The notes: generated from the letters alone by a model not told the origin. Numbered from the stretch's first letter, positions 16,504 to 25,337 are shown. The stretch: 64,000 nt of DNA from Streptomyces cellulosae (GCF_000721105.1 NZ_JOEV01000014.1:1-64000); one strand, 5' to 3'. Translations and numbers: made by a program.

Positions 16504-18089
16504 AGAACGTCCTCCTCGGTCACGGGGTCGGGATCGGGCACCGTCGCCTCGCCCGGCGGCCCGCCGTGTGTCCACGGGGTGTCCTCCGGGTCGGGCAGTT
16601 TCGCGCCGCCGCGCTGCTCGTGCTCGAAGAGGGTGAAGCAGACCCGGTCGCCCTTCTCCGGCACTGATCCGGTCTCGGGCTCCTTGCCGCGGCCCATCTT
16701 GTCGACGATCCGCAGGACCAGCAGGTCCTCCGCCTCCAGGCCCACGAACTCGGCGGCCTGCGGCTTGCCCCCCAGCGAGCGGTACACCTTCGCGCGCTCG
16801 CCGAGATGCGGCCGGTCGTCCGTGCGGACGGTCACCAGCGGGCGCGGGCTGGGCCGCTTGCCCTCGCTGTACGCCATGACGACATCCGTGACCTCGCCCG
16901 CGAACGCCTCACCGGACAGCCGCCGCCCCGCCATGACCAACGGGTCGTCGAGTGCCTCCTGGGCCTCCAGGCGGGCCTGCTCGCGCTCGCGCGCGGCGAG
17001 CTTGTTCGCGGCGGTCACCGCGTCGTCGCGGCGCGGCTGCGGCGGCTCACCGGCCAGGACCCGGTCGCGGTGGGCGGTGAACGACCAGCGGTCCCGCGTC
17101 CACCGCTCCTCGACGTGCGCGCCTTCCGGCAGCGCCCGCAGCAGGTCCAGGCCCCGCCACACCGCGTCCCAGGTGGGGCGCGTCCGGCTCTCCACCAGGG
17201 AGTGCAGTTCGCGTTCGGCGGCGGTGAGGATGCCGAGCCGGTCGTCGGCCTGCAGACCGTCCTCGGCGGCGGCGAGGGCGGTGCGGGCGCGGTCGTAGCG
17301 CTCGATGGCGGGCGCGAGGAGTTTGTTGTCGAACGCCGGGTCGGTGGCCGGGCCGGCGGGCGGGCACACCAGATGGCCGTGCGCGTCCCGGCGCAGCTCC
17401 GCCTCGAGGGCCGCCTCGGCGCCGCAGACGCCCTCGGGCGGGTCGATCCAGGCGAGCAGGGCTCCGAGGTGCTGGTCCTCCAGGGTGGACTGGCCGGTGG
17501 CCCAGTGCCGGGCCAGCACGTCGGTCATGGCCAGCAGCAGGCAGGAGCCGGGCACCCGGGCGCGCTCCCCGAAGTGGGTCAGCCACCGGCCGAGCAACGG
17601 CAGCCGGGGCGGGGCGGGGTAGGGGGTCTCCGGGTCCTGCTCCGCCGTACGCCTGAAGCGCATGGAGCGGCCGAGCAGTCGTACGAACTCGACGCCCGCG
17701 CGGCTCGGCACGATCAGCTGCGGGGCGTCCGTGCACAGGTCCACCTCGACCTTGACCCGCTTGCCGGTCTCCGGGTCGGTCTCGGTGCGCTCTGCGGCCT
17801 CGACGGAGTAGGCGTACGTGTCGACGTACGGCAGGACGATGTCGGCGAGTTCGGCGAGGAACGCGAACCTGAGGTCGCGGTCGCGGGGCTGCGGTACGAC
17901 CAGCAGCCGTGGCGCGTTCCGGTCGGTGCCGACCAGCGCGCCGAGCGGGGCGCCGGCCTCACCGGCGGTGGTCAGCGGCACGAAGACGAGCGGCCGCTCG
18001 GCCAGTCGCCGGTGCCGGACGGTGGCTGCGGGCTGGGCCCGGCCGGTGCTGACGGCTTCGAGACGGGCGAGGGTGGCGATCAACGACAC
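16500..18089 (-). CDS. Uncharacterised middle subunit of the nuclease-helicase operon
   Basis: A 529-residue protein I do not recognise. The N-terminal half has alternating strands (RPLVFVPLTTA, RLLVVPQPRDRDLRFAFLAEL); the central part is helical and charged. The C-terminal 110 residues (from RPLVTVRTDD through DRVCFTLFEHE) look like a small beta-barrel, comparable in position to the barrel before the helicase core in Dna2 and UPF1 proteins. That comparison is inference. The GTG at 18087-18089 has an excellent AGGAGGG six bases upstream and overlaps the nuclease stop by 10 bp, while its own stop overlaps the helicase start by 4 bp. The coupling indicates a fixed complex of three products. Confidence 0.75.
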   Translation of the reverse strand: MSLIATLARLEAVSTGRAQPAATVRHRRLAERPLVFVPLTTAGEAGAPLGALVGTDRNAPRLLVVPQPRDRDLRFAFLAELADIVLPYVDTYAYSVEAAERTETDPETGKRVKVEVDLCTDAPQLIVPSRAGVEFVRLLGRSMRFRRTAEQDPETPYPAPPRLPLLGRWLTHFGERARVPGSCLLLAMTDVLARHWATGQSTLEDQHLGALLAWIDPPEGVCGAEAALEAELRRDAHGHLVCPPAGPATDPAFDNKLLAPAIERYDRARTALAAAEDGLQADDRLGILTAAERELHSLVESRTRPTWDAVWRGLDLLRALPEGAHVEERWTRDRWSFTAHRDRVLAGEPPQPRRDDAVTAANKLAAREREQARLEAQEALDDPLVMAGRRLSGEAFAGEVTDVVMAYSEGKRPSPRPLVTVRTDDRPHLGERAKVYRSLGGKPQAAEFVGLEAEDLLVLRIVDKMGRGKEPETGSVPEKGDRVCFTLFEHEQRGGAKLPDPEDTPWTHGGPPGEATVPDPDPVTEEDVL

Positions 18090-19582
18090 GGGGCACCCTC
18101 CTGACCGGTGGCCGCCGCAGCCGTCGGGCTCTGCCGGCCTGGGGCCGCCGCAGCCGTCGGGTTGTGCTGCCCGAGTGCCGTCACAGCCGTCGGGTCCTCC
18201 GCGCCGGGGGCAACGGCGGCCGTCGGGTCCTCCGCGCCGGGGGCCACGGCGGCCGTCGGGTCCTCCGCGCCGGGGGCCACGGCGGCCGTCGGGTCCTCCG
18301 CGCCGGGGCCTACGGCAGCCGCCGAGTCCTGCTCGCGGAGGGCCTCCGCGGGCGCCGTGCTCTCCTGGCTCGGTGCCGCCGAAGCCGCCGTGCCCTCCCG
18401 GCCAAAGGCCCGCGCGTCCGCCTGCCTGAGGGCTTCCGCCCTCAGTTCGGCCGCCCTTCTGAGCGCCGCCACCGCCGGGTCGGCCGGGTCGCCGGCCCGT
18501 CCGTGGGCCGCTGCCAGGACGTCCTCGACCGTGGTCAGGCCACCGAGTTCGGCGCGGACCGAGCGGCCGAGGGAGGTCACCGCGCCGGCCGTGCGGGAGC
18601 GGTCGCGGCAGTGGAAGGCCAGCTCGCAGGCGGACAGGCACTCGGGCGCGTACGTCGCCGGGACCGCCTCGACGGCCGCCGTGAGCTTTTCGCCGGGCAG
18701 TTCTGGAGAGAAGCAGATGTCCTCGGGGAGGGTGTCCGCGATGTCCTGGAGGCGCGTGAGACGGGCCAGCTGACGGGCGGTCACCGCGCGCTGCTTGCGA
18801 ATGTCGACGGCGGAGGCGGTGGCCAGGTTGGAGAAGTCCTTGGGGCAGACCAGCAGGACGTGGTGGCGTACGCGCGCCGGTGGGTCCAGTCGGGCGGCGA
18901 CCTCCTCCAGCGCCAGGACGTACACCGCGGCCTGCCGGGCCGCCGCGCCGACCTTCGCCGGGTCCGCCGAGCCGTCCAGCATCGGGAAGGACTTGATTTC
19001 GACGACCGTCCAGCCGCCGTCCGGGTGCACGACCACCGCGTCCGGCTCCAGGAACGCGGGTGAGCCCGCGACGTCGAGCGCCAGCATCGGGTGGTCGAGC
19101 AGGGTCCAGGCGCCGGCCGCGGTGGCCTCGCGCAGGGCGAGCTCCGTGCGTGCCGTGCGGCCCTCGGGGCCGATCGCGGTGAGGTCGGGAACCTCGGCGG
19201 CCGACGGCGGCTCGGCCCCGCGGTTCAGCTTCTCGTGCACCAGCCGCAGCAACTCCGCGCCGCCGTCCGACTTCACCCGCGCCTCGAACGCGTTGCCCCG
19301 GGTCAGGGCGAACTGCGACTGCCCGAACGCGGACGGCGCGCCCAGCGCGCTCGCCAGTGCCGTCTTGTTCACCCCGGCGCCGTCGAGGATCGCGCGCCGC
19401 TCGCAGCCGGGGTTGGCGGCAAGGGCCGCCAGGGCGCGGGCATCCAGCGCCTTGGCCGGGATCTCGGGACCGCGCAGCTCAGCGAGCCGGTGCCGGAGCG
19501 CCGTCCCCCGCGTCCGTGGGGGAGGCACTCGGTTCGGCTCCGTCTGCGAACCGGGACTCGCGCTGCCGTGGAATGTGCTCAC
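18080..19582 (-). CDS. RecB/Cas4-type PD-(D/E)XK nuclease with Fe-S cysteine pattern
   Basis: About 500 residues from the GTG at 19580-19582. The nuclease core is visible: E100 in GNAFEARV, D181 in EPDAVVV, E195 and K197 in VVEIKSF, and QAAVY at 218-222. Four cysteines have the arrangement of Cas4, AddB and Dna2 iron-sulfur nucleases: C60 early, then C315-x3-C319-x5-C325 after the core. It should be a DNA exonuclease/endonuclease with a [4Fe-4S] staple. The last 100 residues are a low-complexity Ala-Pro-Glu tail containing four 11-residue repeats. The start is uncertain (a TTG at 19612 is also open), and any choice overlaps the PAP2 gene. First gene of the operon with the 529-residue protein and the helicase. 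Confidence 0.8.
   Translation of the reverse strand: MSTFHGSASPGSQTEPNRVPPPRTRGTALRHRLAELRGPEIPAKALDARALAALAANPGCERRAILDGAGVNKTALASALGAPSAFGQSQFALTRGNAFEARVKSDGGAELLRLVHEKLNRGAEPPSAAEVPDLTAIGPEGRTARTELALREATAAGAWTLLDHPMLALDVAGSPAFLEPDAVVVHPDGGWTVVEIKSFPMLDGSADPAKVGAAARQAAVYVLALEEVAARLDPPARVRHHVLLVCPKDFSNLATASAVDIRKQRAVTARQLARLTRLQDIADTLPEDICFSPELPGEKLTAAVEAVPATYAPECLSACELAFHCRDRSRTAGAVTSLGRSVRAELGGLTTVEDVLAAAHGRAGDPADPAVAALRRAAELRAEALRQADARAFGREGTAASAAPSQESTAPAEALREQDSAAAVGPGAEDPTAAVAPGAEDPTAAVAPGAEDPTAAVAPGAEDPTAVTALGQHNPTAAAAPGRQSPTAAAATGQEGAPCR
18189..18320. repeat. Four 33-bp tandem repeats inside the nuclease gene
   Basis: Four consecutive 33-bp units (18189-18221, 18222-18254, 18255-18287, 18288-18320) differ at only a few positions. 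They encode the 11-residue unit EDPTAAVAPGA in the C-terminal tail of the nuclease. Degenerate copies continue toward the stop codon. Confidence 0.9.
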
Positions 19583-20432
19583 CCGCGGAAGTCTTGCATC
19601 CGACACTGACAAGTGGGGCCTGTGCGCCGGCAGAGCCCGCCGGGACGTCCGCGAACCGGACCCGCGCGCTCGCCGTCGCCCGCTCCGCGATCCGCGAGAC
19701 GAAGGGCGCGAGCAGCAGTCCGACGCCCATCACGGCGGCACCCGCCACCGCGTCCAGGAAGTAGTGGTTGGCGGTGCCCATCACCACGATCGTCGTCACC
19801 AGCGGGTAGACCACACCGGCGGCCTTGGCGGTACGCGTCCTGCCGTAGCGCCACAGCAGCACTCCGCACCACAGGGCCCAGCCCACGTGCAGGCTCGGCA
19901 TGGCCGCGTACTGGTTGGTCATACCGCCCATGCCCCGCGGGGCGCTCGCCTCACCGCCCCACCAGCCGTACGAGCTGTACTGGGCCATCGTGTCCACGAA
20001 GCCGTGGCCGGCGGAGAGCAGGCGGGGTGGACAGGTCGGCAGCAGGGTGAAACCGATCAGGCCGATGAAGGTCGACGTCATCAGCCAGGTGCGGGCCAGC
20101 CGGTAGTGCACGGCGTGCGACCGGAACACCCAGACCATGACGGCGGGCGTGACCAGGTAGTGCAGCGACGCGTACCAGAAGTCGGCCGGGACGCCGATCC
20201 AGGCCTCGCTGGTGAACAGCCGGTTGAGCGGGTGCTCGGCGTTGATGCGCAGGAACTTCTCGATGCGCAGGATCGTCAGACCGTGGTCGACGGCGCCGGC
20301 CACGTCGCCCCGCGCCAGCAGCCGGCCCGCCGAGTAGCAGGCGTACACGAGGATGATCAGCGGCAGCTCGGTCCACCAGCGCAGCCGGGCCCGAGGGGCC
20401 GCCTCGATGCCCGGTGTCACGGTCTGCAGCAT
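19479..20432 (-). CDS. PAP2-family membrane phosphatase / phosphotransferase
   Basis: A 317-residue polytopic membrane protein with about six hydrophobic helices. The PAP2 signature is present as MPSLHVGWALW and NHYFLDAVAGA, with CPPRLL ahead, the pattern of inositol-phosphorylceramide-synthase-like PAP2 proteins. The active site would lie on the outer face of the membrane, acting on a lipid phosphate. The ATG at 20430-20432 follows GGGAGG. The C-terminal 50 residues are soluble, low-complexity, and their DNA overlaps the start of the nuclease gene by about 104 bp. It is divergent from the histidine-phosphatase gene. Confidence 0.85.
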   Translation of the reverse strand: MLQTVTPGIEAAPRARLRWWTELPLIILVYACYSAGRLLARGDVAGAVDHGLTILRIEKFLRINAEHPLNRLFTSEAWIGVPADFWYASLHYLVTPAVMVWVFRSHAVHYRLARTWLMTSTFIGLIGFTLLPTCPPRLLSAGHGFVDTMAQYSSYGWWGGEASAPRGMGGMTNQYAAMPSLHVGWALWCGVLLWRYGRTRTAKAAGVVYPLVTTIVVMGTANHYFLDAVAGAAVMGVGLLLAPFVSRIAERATASARVRFADVPAGSAGAQAPLVSVGCKTSAGEHIPRQRESRFADGAEPSASPTDAGDGAPAPAR

Positions 20433-20624
20433 CCGATCGCCTCCCCCTTCGTCTCGCGCGCCCGGTGATGTCTGGCCCGTCGTGTCACCTTACGGCGTGT
20501 TCACACTCCCCCATGGAGTGGCCCCCGGCCCTCTAGACGCGGAGATCGCCCGCCGGGTTGCGCTTGCACAGGGTGCGGGATGATGGAGGGATTCCGCCTG
20601 CGAATTCACCCGGAAAGGTCCCCC

Positions 20625-21218
20625 ATGGCACCGCGCATCCTGCTGGCCCGGCACGGACAGACGGCGTGGTCGCTGTCCGGACAACACACCGGCAGGACCG
20701 ACGTGCCCCTCCTGGAGGAGGGCCGGCGCGGCGCCAAACTGCTCGGCGAGCGCCTGCACCGGGCGCCGTACGACGGCCTCGACGGGGTGGAGATACGCAC
20801 CAGCCCGCTGGCCCGCGCGCGGGAGACGTGCGAAATCGCCGGCTTCGGCGAGCGGGCGCACACCTGGGACACGCTCATGGAGTGGGACTACGGCGCCTAC
20901 GAGGGCCTGACCCCGCAGGACATCCAGGCCCTCAGCCCCGGCTGGCTCATCTGGCGCGACGGCGTACCGGAGGGCGAGTCCCCCGCCGAGGTGGCGGCCC
21001 GCGCGGACGAGGTGGTCGCCTGGGCGCGGGAGGCGGACCGGGACGTGCTGGTCTTCGCGCACGGGCACATCCTGCGCTCCATAGGCGCGCGCTGGCTCGG
21101 CCTGCCACTGGACTTCGCGGCGCGGATCCGGCTGAACCCGGCCTCGCTGTCGGTCCTCGGCTGGGCATACGGCGAACCGGCCATCGAGAGCTGGAACGAC
21201 CTGGGGCACCTGACCTGA
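20625..21218 (+). CDS. Histidine phosphatase family protein
   Basis: A 197-residue cytoplasmic phosphatase of the phosphoglycerate-mutase-like branch. The catalytic RHG motif is at the N-terminus ([11 protein letters not shown]), the second histidine in [10 protein letters not shown], and the supporting arginine in [10 protein letters not shown]. The substrate cannot be inferred; similar proteins act on sugar phosphates or cofactors. The ATG at 20625 is chosen with GGAAAGG upstream; a longer frame opens at 20580. The gene ends at a degenerate repeat array whose first copy is the gene's own 3' end. Confidence 0.87.
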   Translation: MAPRILLARHGQTAWSLSGQHTGRTDVPLLEEGRRGAKLLGERLHRAPYDGLDGVEIRTSPLARARETCEIAGFGERAHTWDTLMEWDYGAYEGLTPQDIQALSPGWLIWRDGVPEGESPAEVAARADEVVAWAREADRDVLVFAHGHILRSIGARWLGLPLDFAARIRLNPASLSVLGWAYGEPAIESWNDLGHLT

Positions 21219-21550
21219 GGCACCGGCCCGTTCGGGCGGTGCGCGGCTGTGAGGCGTGCTTGAGCCGGGGCACGTGTCCTGAGGTGGGCGGCCGGTTCAG
21301 GCGGTGCGCGGCTGTGAGGACCGGTTCAGGCGGTCCGCGGCTGTGAGGCGTGCCTGATCCCGGGCACCTCTTTGGTCGTCGGCGACCGGTTCAGGCGGTG
21401 CGCTGCGTGCCTGATCCGGAGCACCTGTTCTGTCGTCGGCGGGTGGTTCACGCGGGGCGCGCCAGCGAGACCTGCCCGACCTGGGGCACAGCACTTGTCC
21501 TGTCGCCCGCGCCTCGCTCAGGCGGTCCGCGGCTGTGAGGCGTGTCTCTC
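21201..21550. repeat. Degenerate 60-75-bp repeat array between two convergent gene ends
   Basis: About five imperfect units alternate a CTGGGGCACCTGACCTG-like segment with a TTCAGGCGGTGCGCGGCTG-like segment. The first segment is the 3' end of the histidine-phosphatase gene (including its TGA). The second is the 3' end of the convergent HTH gene (encoding its final RHASQPRTA and stop). The outermost copies are therefore the two gene ends themselves. Confidence 0.8.
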
Positions 21551-22988
21551 CAGGAAAGCCGGCACGCCCGACGCCCGCCGGTGCGGACGCAGGACCCGTG
21601 CCGTGGCCGCCAGCATCGTCTGGACGCGGGACGACTGGACCTCTCCTAGCAGGTCGAGCACCTTCATACCCGCCGCGGCGGCCTCGTCGGGACAGCCCCC
21701 GCGCGCGAGGTCGTCCGCCAGCTCCGCCGTGTACAGGGCGATGTTCCGGGTGAAGTGCGGATCCTGGAGGCGGGCCGCCCGGCGCGCGTGCCGGGCCGCG
21801 CGCCGCCAGTCGCCCAGCGTCGACCAGCACTGTGCCTCCAGGCCCTCCAGCTCGGCCTCTCCGTAGAAGCTCATCCACTCGGGGTCGGCGTCCGAGTGGC
21901 CTCGTTCGAAGAGGGCCTGCGCGCGGGCGAGCGCCTGTTCGCAGCCGGTGCGGTCGGCGAGTCCGGCCCAGCCGCCCGCCTCGCGCAGCGCGAGCAGCGA
22001 CATCAAGCGGGCGGAGCCCAGCGGGCGGGCGACGCGCTGCGCGGCCTGCGCCGCCCGGACCGCCTCACGCGGGCGTCCGGTCGTCGCGCGCGAGGAACGC
22101 CGTGTTGCAGAAGGCGTGCGCCTCCAGTGCGTCGTCACCGCTCACCCGGGCGGTCGCGAGGGCCTCCGCGTAGTGCGAGCGGGCGTCGTCGTAGCGGCCC
22201 GAGTCATGGGCCAGCCAGCCCACCGAGATGGCCAGTTCACCGGCGCCGGAGTGGAGCCGGTCGGCGGTTGTCTGCCGGGTCACGCCGGCGTCCAGCAGCG
22301 CGTACGCGGCGCGCAGCGGAACCGCCGCGCGCCGGTAGAGACCGTCGGCGCCGTGCCGGTCGTCGAGCAGCCGGATTCTGCGGACGGCCTCCTCGAGCGC
22401 GGTCGCCTCGCTCCCGCCGACCCGGCGGACGGGGCGGTCCGCGGCGACGGCGTCGAAGGCGAGCCCCAGCGGGCCCAGCGAGGCGGCGGCCACCGTGGCG
22501 CCCCCGCCGGTCATGAATGCGCGACGCAGCACGTCGCTCTCCTCGTAGTTGTCGTACGTCTCGTACGGTCCGTGTGTGCCGTACGGATCCTGTGTGTCCT
22601 GCGTGTCATACGGCTCGTCCGACTCCCGTGTCTCACCCGGGGTGCACGCCGGGCTCGAGGTGCCTGCGGGGGGCGCGTCCCCGGCTGCGCGCGGCCGGCG
22701 TCCGCGGACGGACGAGCGGGGCGCGAACCCGAGGTCGGTGAGCGTGCGGCCGGGGAACATGTGCAGGAACACCCGTTCGTACGCGTAGTTGGGGCAGCGG
22801 ATCTCACCGGCCTCGACGCGGCCGACGTAGCGCGCGTCGCAGCTCACCCGCTCGCCGATCTCGCGGGCGGCCCGCCGTACCGCCGCGGCGAACTCGGCCG
22901 GCGAGCGCTGTCCGCGCAGCTGCCGGAACGCGATGTTCGGCCGAGGTGGTGTGGGGGGCTGGGACGAGGTCACCATTGACGACGCCAT
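21518..22988 (-). pseudogene. HTH/TPR-type regulator split by a frameshift
   Basis: Two abutting frames make one gene. The first part (22988 down to about 22065) has an N-terminal XRE-like helix-turn-helix (RYVGRVEAGEIRCPNYAYERV), an acidic linker, an internal RRAFMTGGGATVAAASLG segment and TPR-like helices. It ends at ...NTAFLARDDRTPA. The second part continues the TPR-like region (GRPREAVRAAQAAQRVARPLG onward) to a stop at 21518. Joining requires skipping one base near 22085. The fused product, about 490 residues, matches the usual length of Streptomyces HTH-TPR regulators. The break may be a real mutation or a sequencing error in a GC-rich run. The start at 22986-22988 has GAGAGGA upstream. 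Confidence 0.72.
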
Positions 22989-23282
22989 GGCCGGGTCCTC
23001 TCGTGCGAACCGTCGAACCATGCCGGAAGCGGGGTGAACGCGCGGTGAGTCGACTGCTGTGCCGACGTGGTCACCCTGGTTCCCGGCGGGCAAGAACGTA
23101 CCCGCTGTGCACGGCCCGCCACGCAGGGTTTGGCTACAAAACCGGATATCTCATACGGGATCTGCCATGAACTGCCATCCTTTGCGGCGGACTTCGCCCG
23201 TAGCCGTTGACGTGTCGCCGCGTTGAACTCGGTGGACCGGGAGCCGCCCGACTCCCGACCAGGTCGTTGGAGGAGGGGTTCC

Positions 23283-23711
23283 GTGGTGGAGGCCGCGATG
23301 GAGACCAGCCAGAGCACTGATCCGTGTCCGAAGGCCGAGTCCGGCGTGCCGCCTTCCTGTCCGGACACCGCGTGCGATCTCGTCACGGTGCCGACCCGGC
23401 AGGGGCTCGAGGCGGTCGACATCCTGCGCCGGGGGGTGGGCGACGCGGTGGGGCCCGTACTGCACGACGACGGCGGCGACACGCTGGGGTTCCTGGTCCC
23501 GCCGGGCACCGCGGCGGCATGGGACATGCCGGGAAGCACCTGCACGGAGACCGACGGGCAGGGCCTGGGACCCAGCCCCGAGCCGCCGGTCGAGGGCTCG
23601 GACTGGCTGCTGCCGCCGGGGGACGCGGACCTCGCGACGGATCCGGCGGTGCTGCGAGCGGCGCTGGGGGAGGCGGCACGATTGATCGAGGTGGCGGACA
23701 ACTGCCGGTGA
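23283..23711 (+). CDS. Conserved hypothetical protein, 142 residues
   Basis: A soluble acidic protein with three cysteines near the N-terminus (DPCP, SCPDTACD) and one in STCTETDG. The region LVTVPTRQGLEAVDILR followed by VGPVLHDDGGDTLGFLVPPGTA looks like a single small alpha/beta domain. I do not recognise the family. The GTG at 23283 has AGGAGGGG four bases upstream. Divergent from the HTH/TPR regulator, whose target or partner it might be. The last codons (VADNCR and stop) form the first unit of the following repeat array. Confidence 0.65.
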   Translation: MVEAAMETSQSTDPCPKAESGVPPSCPDTACDLVTVPTRQGLEAVDILRRGVGDAVGPVLHDDGGDTLGFLVPPGTAAAWDMPGSTCTETDGQGLGPSPEPPVEGSDWLLPPGDADLATDPAVLRAALGEAARLIEVADNCR

Positions 23712-24098
23712 CCTGGGCGCGAGCGAGGCCGCGGACAGTCGTCGGTGACCTCGTCGCGGGCTCTGGCTACGGGCAGTCGTCGGTGATCTCGGCGCCGACC
23801 GAGGCTGCGGACACTGCCGGTGAACCCGGCGCGGGCGAAGCCTCGGACCACTGCCGGTGGACCTGGCGCCGACCGAGGCTGCGGACACTGCCGGTGAACC
23901 CGGCGCGGGCGAAGCCTCGGACCACTTCCGGTGGACCTGGCGCGGATCGAGGCTGCGGACACTGCCGGTGAATTCGGCGCGGGCGAAGCCTCGGACCACT
24001 GCCGGTGGACCTGGCGCCGACCGAGGTTGCGGACACTGTCGGTGGACCTGGCGCGGGTCGAAGCCTCGGACCACTGCCGGTGACCTGGGCCGAGCCGG
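23687..24098. repeat. Array of about eleven 37-bp degenerate repeats
   Basis: Units of about 37 bp carry the core GCGGACAACTGCCGGTGA or close variants. From about 23789 two sub-types alternate, giving a 74-bp higher-order period repeated almost perfectly three times. The first unit spans the 3' end of the preceding gene, with GTGA of the core providing its stop codon. The interval 23712-24173 contains no gene apart from these repeats. Confidence 0.88.
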
Positions 24099-24173
24099 AC
24101 CGGCGGACGACCGTGGACGGCCCCGTGCCGAGATCGCTGAGCCGTCCCCTCTGGCGCACCGGATAATGGGGCG

Positions 24174-25043
24174 ATGGGAAAGTCCAGGAACCCCCGGCGC
24201 CAGAGCGCGGCCGTGAGCGCCGTCGTCGAGGCCGTCGACGGTGGGCTCGCCGAGCTCATACCCGACCGGGACCGGGCGCGGGCCTGGACGTTGCTCCTCG
24301 ACGGAGCGCCGCAGTCGCACGTGGACCTGGACGATCCGGCGTATCTGTCCTTCGAGTACCAGCGGCGGCTCGGGCACGTCGTCGACCTGGTCGCCCCGCC
24401 CGGCCGGCCCGTGCACGCCGTGCACCTCGGCGGCGGCGCGCTCACCCTGGCCCGGTACGTCGCCGTCACCCGCCCCCGCTCCACCCAGCAGGTCGTCGAA
24501 CGGGACGCGGCCCTGGTCCAACTGGTCCGCCGAGAGCTGCCGTTGGCGCCGAACGCCCGCATCCGGGTCAGATCGGCCGACGCCCGCGAGGGCCTCGCCA
24601 AGGTGCCCGACGGCTGGGCCGACCTCGTCATCGCCGATGTGTTCAGCGGGGCTCGCACCCCCGCCCACCTCACCTCCACCGAGTTCCTGGACGACGTCCG
24701 CCGGGCCCTGAAACCCGGCGGTTTCTACGCCGCCAATCTCGCCGACGGACCGCCCCTGGCCCATCTGCGGGGCCAGATCGCCACCGTGGCCGCCCGTTTC
24801 GCTCACCTCGCGCTGGTCGCCGACCCGACCGTGCTGCGCGGCAAACGCTTCGGCAACGCGGTCCTCGTCGCCTGCGACCACCCGCTTCCACTGACCGAAC
24901 TCACCCGCCGCGCCGCCTCCGACCCGCATCCGGCCCGCGTCGAACACGGCAAGCAGCTCACCGACTTCACGGGCGGGGCGGTCCCGGTGACGGACGCGGC
25001 GGCCGTGGCGTCACCGGCACCACCACCGTCGGTCTTCCGGTGA
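24174..25043 (+). CDS. Spermidine-synthase-like methyltransferase-fold protein
   Basis: A 289-residue protein with the Rossmann fold of the spermidine/spermine synthase family: substrate loop QSHVDLDDPAYLSFEYQ, glycine motif VHLGGGALTLARYVA, acidic motif ADLVIADVFSG, and LKPGGFYAANLAD. Such stand-alone actinobacterial members bind decarboxylated SAM or SAM, and their products are mostly unknown. The ATG at 24174 follows GGGGCG. The stop codon opens another tandem array. Convergent with the GH1 gene. Confidence 0.8.
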   Translation: MGKSRNPRRQSAAVSAVVEAVDGGLAELIPDRDRARAWTLLLDGAPQSHVDLDDPAYLSFEYQRRLGHVVDLVAPPGRPVHAVHLGGGALTLARYVAVTRPRSTQQVVERDAALVQLVRRELPLAPNARIRVRSADAREGLAKVPDGWADLVIADVFSGARTPAHLTSTEFLDDVRRALKPGGFYAANLADGPPLAHLRGQIATVAARFAHLALVADPTVLRGKRFGNAVLVACDHPLPLTELTRRAASDPHPARVEHGKQLTDFTGGAVPVTDAAAVASPAPPPSVFR

Positions 25044-25196
25044 CCCGGTGACCCGGTGATCCGGTGATCCCGAGGTCCGCTGATCCGATCCCGTGGTCCG
25101 GTGATCCCGTGTTCCCGGTGGCCCGGTGGCCCGGTGGCCCGGTGGCCCGGTGGCCCGGTGGCCCGGTGGCCCGGTGGCCCGGTGGCCCGGCGGCCC
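25029..25196. repeat. Short tandem repeats: CCGGTGAC-type units then 8-bp GGTGGCCC array
   Basis: The gene ends TTCCGGTGA; CCCGGTGA and TCCGGTGA units follow directly, then after some diverged bases nine exact 8-bp units GGTGGCCC (25117-25188) and one variant GGCGGCCC. The 8-bp period is not a multiple of three and the array is intergenic. It is a likely slippage hotspot. Confidence 0.92.
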
Positions 25197-25337
25197 GAGT
25201 AATTCTCGCGGCGGCTCAACTGCGGGCCGGCATGCGGCCGGCCGAGGTGCGGGTCCCAGCCGGGGCACCGCACCCGTACGGCGCCGGGGCGCGGCACCCC
25301 CGTCGGATGCCGCGCCTCTTCCCCGTTCCCCCAGGTG

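Noticed and set aside
25117..25196. CRISPR-like array
   Set aside because: The 8-bp units are contiguous with no spacers, and no cas gene lies nearby. The Cas4-like nuclease at 18080 is linked to a helicase, not to CRISPR genes.
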